DNA from: Bittarella massiliensis (ex Durand et al. 2017)
GTDB lineage: Bacteria; Bacillota; Clostridia; Oscillospirales; Ruminococcaceae
Reading direction: 5' to 3'
Assembly (NCBI RefSeq): GCF_001486165.1
Contig: NZ_LN908977.1
Span: 567,621-631,620, forward strand
DNA: 64,000 bases
A program made the position numbers and the translations under genes. Shown one piece after another: positions 7,787 through 15,150 of this stretch. Every line of letters starts with the position of its first letter. Within the stretch, counting starts at the first letter, position 1. Below the pieces are notes generated by a model. That model searched no databases and was not told the origin of the DNA. It worked only from the letters and a program-made list of their open reading frames with translations.

Positions 7787-7838
7787 GAGGAATAACGGCC
7801 TGTGATGAGAACTGGGATTTTTGGAGGGGTAAAACAAG

Positions 7839-8603
7839 ATGTGGCTCAAACAGCTTTACAATGACAAACTGGGGAATATGACCGTTAAACAGGTGCTGGT
7901 CAAGACGATTTTGATGTTTATCGCGGCGGCGGTCTCGGCCTTCGGCGTGGGGCTGTTTATCTGCAGCGGCCTGGGCAGCGACCCCATCTCCGTCTGGCTG
8001 GACGGGCTGGACCACACCTTTCACTTCGGCATCGGCATGGCCTCGACCATCAACAACAACGTCACCCTGGTGGTGGCCATCCTCTTTGCCTTCAAGTACA
8101 TCAACGTGGGGACGGTCATCAACTCCGTCTTCTTCTCGGTTGCCCTGGGCCTCTACGAACCCTTTATGCGCAGCTTTATCGCCGCGCACAACAACCTCTG
8201 GGTGCGCAGCGCCTACATCGCCCTGGGCCTTGTCTTCATGATCTTGGGGCTGGCGCTGGTGGTCTCTCTCCGCTTTGGATTCGGCAACACCGACTCCATC
8301 CTCTTTCGCATCATGGACAAACACCCGACCTTTCAGTACCGCTTTATGAAGATCGCCCTGGACGGCTGCTACATCATCGCCGGGTTCCTGATGGGCGGGG
8401 TGGTCAGCGTGGGCACCATCATCGCCTTTGTCCTCACCGGCCCTGGGATCAGCGCCTGTGTGCCGGTCATCGACAAGCTCATCCTCACCCCGCTGGGGGT
8501 CGGCGACCACCACAACCGCGAGATGAACAAGCGCTCTAAAGAGGCCGAGGTCATCGAGGTGCCGGTGGAAGAGGCGGCGGAAGTTTTGAAAAGCGAAGAC
8601 TAG
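7839..8603 (+). CDS. YczE/YitT-like integral membrane protein (paralogue 1)
   Basis: This 254-residue protein has about five to six transmembrane segments and the SGLGSDPISVWLDGL motif (residues about 45-59) typical of the YczE/YyaS/YitT-like membrane family. The family is widespread in Firmicutes and has no settled biochemical role. The last about 30 residues are cytoplasmic, acidic and repetitive (EVIEVPVEEAAEVL). GGAGG lies 8-12 bp upstream of the ATG. A second member of the family lies at 13373-14047. It is a single-gene unit with its own strong promoter and terminator. Confidence 0.82.
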   Translation: MWLKQLYNDKLGNMTVKQVLVKTILMFIAAAVSAFGVGLFICSGLGSDPISVWLDGLDHTFHFGIGMASTINNNVTLVVAILFAFKYINVGTVINSVFFSVALGLYEPFMRSFIAAHNNLWVRSAYIALGLVFMILGLALVVSLRFGFGNTDSILFRIMDKHPTFQYRFMKIALDGCYIIAGFLMGGVVSVGTIIAFVLTGPGISACVPVIDKLILTPLGVGDHHNREMNKRSKEAEVIEVPVEEAAEVLKSED

Positions 8604-8608
8604 AAGCG

Positions 8609-8640
8609 ATCCCTCCCGGGTGGACCGGGAGGGATTTTTT
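8609..8640 (+). terminator. Rho-independent terminator
   Basis: An 11-bp stem (8609-8619 with 8625-8635), a 5-nt loop and a run of six T directly after the membrane protein gene. Confidence 0.92.
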
Positions 8641-9076
8641 GTCGCCGTGTGGCCATTCGTGTCAATCCTCGGCCGGGAGGGGTACGGATTTGAAAAGCGG
8701 GGCGGAGCGAAGGGGCGGGGCGCCCCTCCGGCCGTTTCGCGGCGGGGGGAGGGCTGCGTCTTAGACACATCTAGATGTGTATAAGAGCACGACCAAATAG
8801 AGCTGGTTATTTTCTGGAAAAAAGGGAACAAAATATGACCGTGAAGCCTCACTACGGCAGTGTTGCTCTCTGGTGACGGTCGGGGGTGTGAGCAGTGAAC
8901 GTGGAAGATGGGAGGGGGGGGTGGTGGCGGGAGAGCGGGTGTAGACGGGTTGTTGACAGGTGTGTGAAGGTCATATGGTTCCGGGAGGGTGGGTGGGATA
9001 GTGTTTATAATTAACACAAAGTGTAGAATAGAAAAGAGAGGGGGAGGGGACGCTGAAAAAAGAAGGGGGCGGCCCC
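8641..9076. other. Gene-free stretch containing a probable assembly junction
   Basis: I find no supported gene here. The left part is GC-rich; from about 8791 the sequence becomes more AT-rich and then strongly G-rich on the plus strand (about 8900-9060). The adapter-like sequence at 8754-8790 sits at the change in character, so the two sides may not be neighbours in the genome. Confidence 0.6.
8754..8790. other. Head-to-head Tn5 mosaic-end (Nextera adapter) sequence, probable artefact
   Basis: The segment contains ACACATCT joined to AGATGTGTATAAGAG. These are the inner ends of two Tn5 mosaic ends (19-bp AGATGTGTATAAGAGACAG) joined head to head, with small changes at the outer ends. Read on the minus strand it gives the peptide SYTHLDVSK, close to the SYTHLDV-type peptides that arise when two such ends are joined in frame. 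This is library-preparation sequence, not biology, and probably marks a chimeric or misassembled join. Confidence 0.85.
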
Positions 9077-9118
9077 TTGACAAAGGGGGAGCAGTTCTCT
9101 ATAATGAACATTGTTCAT
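9077..9118 (+). promoter_or_regulatory. Consensus promoter with TetR-type operator
   Basis: TTGACA (9077-9082), a 17-bp spacer and TATAAT (9100-9105) form a perfect sigma-A promoter. A perfect 7-1-7 palindrome ATGAACATTGTTCAT (9104-9118) overlaps the -10 and the start site. The core TGAACATTGTTCA recurs at 9736-9748, after the regulator gene. Confidence 0.85.
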
Positions 9119-9133
9119 GTTGGAGGTGGTGCA

Positions 9134-9691
9134 GTGCATCCGGCGGTGACTTCTAGAGAGGCCATTTTGGCTGTCAGCAGAGAATCGATCATGAAAAAGG
9201 GTTGGACGGCCCTCAACATTCGCTCGGTGGCTGCCGCCTGCGGCATATCTGTCGGTTCGGTCTACAACTACTTTGGCTCCAAGTCCGGTCTGGTGGCCGC
9301 GACCGTCGAGAGCATCTGGGGCGATATTTTCCGGCTGCCGGAACAGGGGGAGGGCTTTGAGGACTTTTTGTCCTGCATCCGCTGGATCTACGGGCGGATC
9401 GGGTGGGGAAACCAGACCTATCCCGGCTTTTTCGCGCTGCACGCCATGCGTTTTTGGGGAGAGGAAAAGGCCGAGGCCAAGCGGCTGATGGCCCGGACTT
9501 GGCGGCACATGCAGGAGCACCTGAAGGCGGTTTTGGAGGGCGATAGACAGGTGCGCCCCGACGCCTTTGACGAGACCTTCACCCGCGACCAGTTCGTAGA
9601 GCTGGTTTTCTCCATGATCCTGGCGGCCCTGTTGCAGGAGAGCGACGGGCAGGCGGCCGCCCTGGAAGTGATCAGACGGGCCATTTACTGA
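9134..9691 (+). CDS. TetR/AcrR family transcriptional regulator
   Basis: This protein of about 185 residues has the TetR N-terminal helix-turn-helix (LNIRSVAAACGISVGSVYNYFGSK, residues about 28-51) and a helical ligand-binding C-terminus. GTG at 9134 is preferred because GGAGG lies 7 bp upstream; the open frame extends further up into the promoter. The promoter carries a perfect palindrome, so autorepression is likely. A second copy of the same core lies in front of the next gene, which encodes a 7-TM protein, making that gene the probable target. A terminator (9702-9724) separates the two. The ligand is unknown. Confidence 0.9.
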   Translation: MHPAVTSREAILAVSRESIMKKGWTALNIRSVAAACGISVGSVYNYFGSKSGLVAATVESIWGDIFRLPEQGEGFEDFLSCIRWIYGRIGWGNQTYPGFFALHAMRFWGEEKAEAKRLMARTWRHMQEHLKAVLEGDRQVRPDAFDETFTRDQFVELVFSMILAALLQESDGQAAALEVIRRAIY

Positions 9692-9701
9692 CACAAAAGC
9701 T

Positions 9702-9724
9702 CCCCGGTACGGCGGGGTTTTTTT
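9702..9724 (+). terminator. Rho-independent terminator after the TetR gene
   Basis: A short CCCCG/CGGGG stem with a 6-nt loop is followed by seven T. Confidence 0.75.
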
Positions 9725-9752
9725 GAGGGTCAATGTGAACATTGTTCATAAT
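9723..9752 (+). promoter_or_regulatory. Second TetR-type operator and candidate promoter
   Basis: TGAACATTGTTCA (9736-9748) repeats the core of the palindrome at 9104-9118. It lies between a TTGAGG (9723-9728) and CATAAT (9747-9752), 18 bp apart, which could be the promoter of the 7-TM gene 140 bp downstream. Confidence 0.7.
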
Positions 9753-9892
9753 GGAAAGTGGGCGGCATTTGAGGGGGAAGGACCCCGCCGTCGGTTTTCG
9801 CCTGGGCCATACCGGGGCGCGCCCTTGTTGACGCTGTTTGAGAGCGATCTGCTCTTGAAATAGAATCTTTATAGCCGAAAGGAAGAGGTATT

Positions 9893-10564
9893 TTGCAGGC
9901 AATCATTGAGACGATTTTTGATGTGGTGTATCTGACCCTGGTCGTGACCGTGGGGATCGCCATGGCAATCAAGAGCGGGGGGGAGAAGCAGTATCGACTG
10001 TTTGGCGTCATGGCCATTGTGCTGGGGGCGGGGGACTCGTTTCACCTTGTCCCCCGCATGATTGCCCTCTGCACCACGGGGCTCGACCAATTTACCGTGG
10101 CCCTGGGGGTTGGAAAATGGGTGACCTCCATCACCATGACCGTCTTTTACGTCCTTCTCTACTACGTCTGGCGCAACCGCTACCACATTGTGGGAAGGAG
10201 GGGAACGACGGCCGCCGTCTACCTCCTGGCCGGGGCGCGGATCGCCCTCTGCCTGTTCCCGCAAAACGGGTGGCTGAGCGCCTCGGCCCCCCTGTCCTGG
10301 GGGATCTACCGCAATCTCCCCTTTGCGGCGCTGGGTCTCCTCGTCATCGCACTGTTTTACCGCAGCGCAAAAGAGGCGGGGGACAGGGCGTTTCGCTGGA
10401 TGTGGCTGACCATCGTCTTGAGCTTTGGCTTTTACATCCCGGTGGTTTTGTGGGCCGATGCCGTGCCCGCCATCGGGATGTTGATGATCCCCAAGACCTG
10501 CGCCTACGTATGGACCGTCCTCATCGGCTACCGGGCCATGAAAGAGGGACGGCAGGCCGACTGA
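9893..10564 (+). CDS. Seven-helix membrane protein of unknown function, probable TetR target
   Basis: The 223-residue protein has seven clear hydrophobic segments (roughly residues 6-26, 36-58, 75-95, 104-122, 140-158, 168-187, 192-214) and little soluble sequence. I do not recognise a named family. Notable polar residues inside the membrane are GAGDSFHLVPR after segment 2 and RNRYH after segment 3. Start is TTG at 9893, preceded by AGGAAGAGG. It follows the TetR gene, and its upstream region carries the same operator core, so it is probably induced when the regulator releases DNA. A transport or sensing role is possible but not shown. Confidence 0.8.
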   Translation: MQAIIETIFDVVYLTLVVTVGIAMAIKSGGEKQYRLFGVMAIVLGAGDSFHLVPRMIALCTTGLDQFTVALGVGKWVTSITMTVFYVLLYYVWRNRYHIVGRRGTTAAVYLLAGARIALCLFPQNGWLSASAPLSWGIYRNLPFAALGLLVIALFYRSAKEAGDRAFRWMWLTIVLSFGFYIPVVLWADAVPAIGMLMIPKTCAYVWTVLIGYRAMKEGRQAD

Positions 10565-10835
10565 CAGGAGGTGTCCCCGCTGCGCGCCCGCCTTTTTGAA
10601 GGGCCCTCTTCGCTTGGGCCGGTGCGCGGAGGGGAGCGGCGGCGAGGGGATGGAAGGGGCCGAAACCCGCTGTTTTTCACAGCGTGGCCCTGCTGCAGCC
10701 ACTGCTTCCCCTTCTTTGGACCCCGGGCGCGCTGGCCGGGAGGGGAGCCGCTGCGAGCTTCCGGGGCACTGGAATTTCTGTTGGGCCTGGGTGCATACCT
10801 GGGTGGGCGGCGGCCCCCGGTACAAGGCCCCCTTT

Positions 10836-10861
10836 GGCGGCCCCTGGTGGGGCCGCCTTTT
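10836..10861 (+). terminator. Terminator-like hairpin (copy 1)
   Basis: A perfect 9-bp stem (10836-10844 with 10849-10857), a TGGT loop and TTTT. It lies 270 bp beyond the 7-TM gene and may end that transcript. Confidence 0.65.
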
Positions 10862-11123
10862 CCTGTTCGCCGCTGGACGGGGTGACCAATAAAATGAGGT
10901 CTATCCCCTGGCCGGGGAGGACTGCCGAGGCAATCGTCATGCCCGGTGGAAAGGGGGAGGGCGGTTGGCAAGGGAGGGGGGAGCCTGCGGTAGCCGCTCT
11001 TTTTAAGGGCTCTGCGTTGAGAGGGACACTGGGGGTCCCATTCACGGGCCGTGGGGCGCCGGCAATCCAGCTTCCATGCGCACCAGTGCACATTGGGCCG
11101 GGCGGCATTCCTCCCCTTTTTTG

Positions 11124-11147
11124 GCGGCCTTGGTGGGCCGCTTTTTT
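11124..11147 (+). terminator. Terminator-like hairpin (copy 2)
   Basis: A GCGGCC/GGCCGC stem with a 6-nt loop and a run of six T. The loop and the flanking CTGTT resemble the hairpin at 10836-10861. Confidence 0.6.
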
Positions 11148-11207
11148 CTGTTTATCACAGGATGGGGGAGTGCAAAAACGCGGTTTGTTCTCTGGCGGGG
11201 AGGTGTG

Positions 11208-11800
11208 TTGCATGTGCGCGCTTCAGCGGGGGAAGGGGAAACCATCGCCTTTCGGCGTGGGGAGGGGATGCCTGCCGCGCAGGGAGGGGGTATCTGTTGT
11301 GTCCGGCGGGAGGGGGCTGTCGCACGCGGCAGAGGAGAGATGTATCCGTTTGCCCAACAAGGGGAAGGGGGGCCGCTGTATATGATAGGGAGAAGAGGTA
11401 TCCGCCTGCCGCGTACGAAGGGGGAAAGGCATCTGCTGCGTTCGGCAGGGAGGGGGCCCACCGCACACGGCTGGGAAGGGGTGCGCTCGTTTGCCCAACA
11501 AGGGGAAGGGGAGCATTGTGCACAGTAGGGGGGAAGGTATCCGTCTGCCGCGCAGGGAGGGGGAGAGGCATCGGTTGCGCCCGGCAAGGAGTGTGGGCCC
11601 GCCGCACACGGCAGGGGAGAGGTGCGCCCGTTTGCCCAACAGGGGGACATTGTGCACGGCAGGGGGGAAAGGGATCTGTTGTGCACAGAAGGGAGAGGGA
11701 GCCACCGCGTGCGCACGAAAGGAGAAAGGGATCCCCGCTATACTCGGCGGAGAGAGAAGAGTGCCCGCCGCTTCCGACGGGGGGAGCGGCGGCTGAGAGG
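11208..11800. repeat. Degenerate tandem array, 141-bp higher-order period
   Basis: G-rich units of about 25-32 bp, each ending in a run of G/A such as AGGGGGAAAGG, are arranged in groups of five. The landmark TGCCCAACA occurs at 11351, 11492 and 11633, exactly 141 bp apart. Other group members (starting GTATCCG, CATCTG, CCACCGCACACGG, CATTGTGCAC) recur in the same order. Copies diverge at many positions and by indels, so the frames are not conserved and the array is probably non-coding. Confidence 0.8.
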
Positions 11801-11970
11801 GAGGAGAGGCTGATCAGGCCCGGCAGGGTGCAGAGGAACGGGAGGCCCATCACACTGGGCGGAAGGAGGGGCGGTTGCGCCCGGCAGAGGGGGGCCGCCG
11901 CGCCTGGTAAGGGGGGCGAAGGGAGCGGGGGGAAATCGCCAACAAAAAGAGAGTGATTTTATGTATTTTG

Positions 11971-11984
11971 TAAAAGCGTTTTCT
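11971..11984 (+). promoter_or_regulatory. Weak cre-like site upstream of deoB
   Basis: TAAAAGCGTTTTCT matches the cre consensus at all but one fixed position (A for G at position 2). It lies about 100 bp upstream of the deoB start site. Pentose and nucleoside genes are often under CcpA control, but the site is not perfect. Confidence 0.3.
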
Positions 11985-12044
11985 TAAAGGGGATGAACAA
12001 ACTCGAAATTCTTTGAAGAAAGAGGGCAACTTTTGCAATATGCC

Positions 12045-12073
12045 TTGTTTTGGCAGCTTTGCCGTGCTAAAAT
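12045..12073 (+). promoter_or_regulatory. deoB promoter
   Basis: TTGTTT (12045-12050), a 17-bp spacer and TAAAAT (12068-12073), about 40 bp upstream of the deoB start codon. Confidence 0.65.
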
Positions 12074-12116
12074 GAAACCATCATCCAAATCTTTTGGCAA
12101 AGGAGAAATAAGCGAT

Positions 12117-13289
12117 ATGGCAAAAAGAGCATTTTTGATCGTGCTGGACAGCTTCGGCATCGGCGAGGAGCCGGATGCTGACAAATTCGGCGATGTCGGC
12201 GCCAACACCCTTGGCTCCATCTCCAAGTCCCCCAACTTCAACACCCCCAACCTGAAAAAATTGGGGATGTTCAATATCGAGGGTGTCACCTGCGGCGAGA
12301 AGGAGGCCGCCCCTGTGGGTAGCTTTGCCCGCCTGCGCGAGCGCTCCAACGGCAAGGACACCACCATCGGTCACTGGGAGATCGCCGGCGTGACCTCCGC
12401 CGACCCCCTGCCCACCTACCCCGACGGCTTCCCCCGCGAGGTGCTGGACCCGTTTGAGGAGCAGACCGGCCGCAAGGTCGTCTGCAACAAGCCCTACTCG
12501 GGCACCCAGGTGCTGGACGACTACGGCGAGCACCACATGAAGACCGGCGATTTGATCGTCTACACCTCTGCCGACAGCGTGTTCCAGGTGGCCGCCCACG
12601 AGGACATCGTCCCGGTGGAAGAGCTCTACCGCTACTGCGAGATCGCCCGGAACATCCTCAAGGGCAAACACGCCGTGGGCCGGGTCATCGCCCGCCCCTT
12701 TGTCGGGGAGCCGGGGGCCTTTAAGCGCACCTCCCGCCGCCACGACTTCTCCATCAAGCCCCCCCGCAAGACCGTCCTCGACTACATCAAAGAGAGCGGC
12801 AAGGAGTGCATCTCCATCGGCAAGATCTTCGACATCTTCGCCGAGCAGGGGCTGACCGAGTCCAACCGCACCGTCAGCAACGACGACGGCATGGACAAAC
12901 TGATGCAGATGCAGGGCCGCGACTTTGACGGCCTGTGCTTCCTGAACCTGGTGGACTTCGACATGGCTTACGGCCACCGCCGCAACGTGGACGCCTACGC
13001 CCAGGCGGCCACCGATTTCGACGGCCAGATCGCCGCGTTCATGGAGGGGATGCGCCCGGACGACCTGCTGATCATCACCGCCGACCACGGCTGTGACCCG
13101 GCTTACACCAAGCACACCGACCACACCCGCGAGTACGTGCCCATGCTGGCCTACGGCCCCTCTGTGAAGGCGGGTGTCGACCTGGGTACCCGCTACGGCT
13201 TCTGCGACATTGCCGCCACCGTTGCCGAGCACCTGGGCGTCAAGGCCGATGTCGAGGGCAACAGCTTCCTGTCCGAGATCAGCAAATAG
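12117..13289 (+). CDS. deoB: Phosphopentomutase
   Basis: This 390-residue enzyme interconverts ribose-1-phosphate and ribose-5-phosphate (and the deoxy forms) in nucleoside breakdown. Alkaline-phosphatase-superfamily motifs are clear: the N-terminal metal site LIVLDSFGIGEEPDA, the NGKDTTIGHWEIAG segment holding the catalytic threonine (residues about 83-96), and C-terminal ITADHGCDPAYTKHTDHTREYVP. Length fits the family. ATG at 12117 follows AAAGGAGAA; the longer open frame upstream lacks an RBS. It is a lone deo gene here; no phosphorylase or aldolase is adjacent. Confidence 0.97.
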   Translation: MAKRAFLIVLDSFGIGEEPDADKFGDVGANTLGSISKSPNFNTPNLKKLGMFNIEGVTCGEKEAAPVGSFARLRERSNGKDTTIGHWEIAGVTSADPLPTYPDGFPREVLDPFEEQTGRKVVCNKPYSGTQVLDDYGEHHMKTGDLIVYTSADSVFQVAAHEDIVPVEELYRYCEIARNILKGKHAVGRVIARPFVGEPGAFKRTSRRHDFSIKPPRKTVLDYIKESGKECISIGKIFDIFAEQGLTESNRTVSNDDGMDKLMQMQGRDFDGLCFLNLVDFDMAYGHRRNVDAYAQAATDFDGQIAAFMEGMRPDDLLIITADHGCDPAYTKHTDHTREYVPMLAYGPSVKAGVDLGTRYGFCDIAATVAEHLGVKADVEGNSFLSEISK

Positions 13290-13312
13290 GCAAAAACACC
13301 ACCTGAGTTATA

Positions 13313-13350
13313 AACTCCTCTGCGGTGTCTCACACTGCAGGGGAGTTTTT
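13313..13350 (+). terminator. Rho-independent terminator after deoB
   Basis: An 11-bp stem (13313-13323 with 13337-13347, one G-T pair) is followed by a run of T. It lies very close to the next gene, whose RBS starts about 10 bp later. Confidence 0.7.
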
Positions 13351-13372
13351 GCAGGCGGGGGGAGGAAAAAAC

Positions 13373-14047
13373 GTGAGTGATAAAGTCAAGGGGTACCTGC
13401 GGCGGACGCTGGTCATGCTCCCGGCGGTGCCGCTGATGGCGCTGGGGATCTCCCTTTGCGTCTTTGGCAACCTGGGCAGCGACCCCTTTACCGCCTTTCA
13501 GCAGGGGATCGGCAACCTGAGCGGCCTCCAGGTGGGGGATGTGTCGATGATCTGCAACGTCTCCATCGTCGTGGCCTTTATCTTCATCGACCGCAAGATG
13601 GTCAATGTGGGCTCTGTCATCTTTGCCTTTTGCACCGGGCCCTGCATCAACTTCTTCAACGGGGTCATCCGCTCGATTGCGGGGGCCGAGTTTGCCACCG
13701 GCTGGGTGGCCTATCTCTACCCGGTCATCGGCAACCTGCTCATCACCCTGGCCCTGGCCTACTACCTGCCCATCGACCTGGGCATTCAGGCGCTGGACAT
13801 GCTCTCCCTCACGGTGGGGGAGCGGATGCTCAAAAAGACCTACGGCGTCGGCCTCTACATCGTCTACGCCGTCATGTTTGCCCTGGCGCTTTTGATGAAG
13901 GCGCCCTGGGGCTTTGGCACCCTGGTGAGCATCCTCCTGGTGGGCAAGGGGGTCGACCTCCTCAAGCCGCGGCTGACCCCCATGGTCTACAAGCTGGCGG
14001 GGATGGCTCCCCCCCAGGTCTACGCGGTGGAGGAAGAGGGGCAGTAG
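13373..14047 (+). CDS. YczE/YitT-like integral membrane protein (paralogue 2)
   Basis: This 224-residue protein has about five transmembrane segments and the same FGNLGSDPFTAFQQGIG signature (residues about 31-47) as the protein at 7839-8603; both carry an NVGSVI/NVGTVI motif after the third helix. Starts: GTG at 13373 follows GGAGG by 8 bp. Function in this family is not established. It follows deoB, but a terminator lies between, so read-through or a promoter near 13300 would be needed. Confidence 0.82.
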   Translation: MSDKVKGYLRRTLVMLPAVPLMALGISLCVFGNLGSDPFTAFQQGIGNLSGLQVGDVSMICNVSIVVAFIFIDRKMVNVGSVIFAFCTGPCINFFNGVIRSIAGAEFATGWVAYLYPVIGNLLITLALAYYLPIDLGIQALDMLSLTVGERMLKKTYGVGLYIVYAVMFALALLMKAPWGFGTLVSILLVGKGVDLLKPRLTPMVYKLAGMAPPQVYAVEEEGQ

Positions 14048-14081
14048 CCCTTTTCAGTTGGACTTTACTTTACCCCCAGAT

Positions 14082-14121
14082 GGGGCGGTGGGAGCGGCTT
14101 TGCTCCCACCGCCCCCTTTTT
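14082..14121 (+). terminator. Strong rho-independent terminator
   Basis: A perfect 14-bp stem (14082-14095 with 14102-14115), a 6-nt loop, then CTTTTT. Confidence 0.92.
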
Positions 14122-14149
14122 GTGCCCGCCGCTCCGGAGGCGAATGGTG

Positions 14150-14282
14150 GGGTGTGGGATGTCACGGCCGCTTTGCAGCCGTGATGCCGGGGATGGCCGG
14201 GCAGATGGGAGATGCGCAAACGCCGTTTGTCCCCTGCCCGACGGCCGATACCGCTGCGCGCGTTGCGCGCTTGTGGTATAAT
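14150..14282 (+). repeat. Single unit of the about 108-bp promoter-linked repeat family, with intact TATAAT
   Basis: The stretch contains GGGGATGGCCGGGCAGATG and GATGCGCAAACGCC, which recur (reverse strand) in the array at 56.3-56.8 kb, and ends in GCGCGCTTGTGGTATAAT (TATAAT at 14277-14282). The TTGTGG-TATAAT junction recurs at the edges of the arrays at 38.5 and 56.8 kb. Here it directly serves as the promoter of the HAD phosphatase gene, whose start is 35 bp downstream. Confidence 0.7.
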
Positions 14283-14316
14283 GGTCGGAGAGAACGAGTG
14301 TGTGGAGGGAAACGAG

Positions 14317-15150
14317 ATGGGCATTCGACTGATCGTCACCGATTTGGACGGCACCCTGTTGGGGGACGACCACAAGGGGGTCTCCCGCCGGGACAGGGAG
14401 GCGCTGGCGCTGGCCCGGGACAGGGGGGCGGTGGTGGCCATCGCCAGCGGGCGCACCTGGCAGGCCCTGGCCGACGCGGCGGAGCAGATCGCCGTGGCCC
14501 AGTACGCCATCCTCTCCAACGGGGCGGCCCTGCGGCGGGCGGACACCGGCGAAGTGGAGCCGGTGCGGGAAATCCTGCCCGGCTGCTGGGAGCCGGTGGT
14601 TCGGCTGCTCTGGCGGCGGGGCGGGGTGTTTGAACTCTACGCCGGGGGCCGCAGCTACATAGAGGAGGGCGACTTTCTGCGGCTGGGGGAGTGCGGCCTT
14701 TCGCCCGGCTTTTTGGAGGACCTGCGCTCCTACAACACCCCCTCCCAAGGGGTGTGGCAGCAACTCAGGGGGCGGCCGATCGAGAAGATCAACGGCCTCT
14801 ACCTGCCGGAGGGGGCCCAGGAGGAGGTGCAGGCGGTCATCGCCCAGACCGCGGGGCTGGTGCGCACCTCCTCTATCCCTGGCAGTTTGGAGCTCAATGC
14901 CACCGGCTGCAACAAGGGGGTGGCATTGCAGGCCCTCTGCGCCGAGCTGGGCATCGCCCCGGAGGAGACCATGGCCTTTGGCGACGCCGACAACGACCTG
15001 GAGATGCTCCGCTTTGCCCACTGGTCCTTTGCCATGGAAAACGGCTCTGCTGAGGCCAAAGAGGCGGCCCGGTACCGCACCGCCTCCAACGCCGAGAGCG
15101 GCGTTTCCCAGGCAATATTGCGGCATCTGGACGAAATCGGCGCCCGCTAG
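14317..15150 (+). CDS. HAD-superfamily phosphatase, Cof type
   Basis: The 277-residue protein has the Cof/HAD-IIB motifs: VTDLDGTLLGDD (residues 6-17, nucleophile Asp8), IASGRTW for motif II, an ATGCNKGVAL lysine motif III and AFGDADNDLEML for motif IV. Such enzymes dephosphorylate sugar phosphates, FMN or similar metabolites; the substrate here is unknown. ATG at 14317 follows GGAGGGA and gives the normal start; the open frame upstream would extend into the promoter repeat. The start site is probably within 10 bp after the TATAAT at 14277-14282. Confidence 0.93.
   Translation: MGIRLIVTDLDGTLLGDDHKGVSRRDREALALARDRGAVVAIASGRTWQALADAAEQIAVAQYAILSNGAALRRADTGEVEPVREILPGCWEPVVRLLWRRGGVFELYAGGRSYIEEGDFLRLGECGLSPGFLEDLRSYNTPSQGVWQQLRGRPIEKINGLYLPEGAQEEVQAVIAQTAGLVRTSSIPGSLELNATGCNKGVALQALCAELGIAPEETMAFGDADNDLEMLRFAHWSFAMENGSAEAKEAARYRTASNAESGVSQAILRHLDEIGAR

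Larger units (their letters stand above)
10565..11207. other. Long gene-free G-rich stretch with two similar terminator-like hairpins
   Basis: No frame here has family similarity, a good RBS or normal codon use. The plus strand is very G-rich. It contains two related hairpins about 288 bp apart (10836-10861 and 11124-11147), each with a GGCGGCC stem, a TGGT-containing loop and a T run followed by CTGTT, which suggests a duplicated segment. The repeat array begins at about 11208. Confidence 0.6.

Noticed and set aside
8754-8790. Genuine Tn5-type transposon end
   Set aside because: There is no transposase, no insertion element body and the two ends are joined head to head, as in adapter artefacts.
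11051-11956. Long Arg/Gly-rich and Pro/Cys-rich frames in the 11 kb region
   Set aside because: They come from the G-rich repeat array and lack starts, RBS and similarity.
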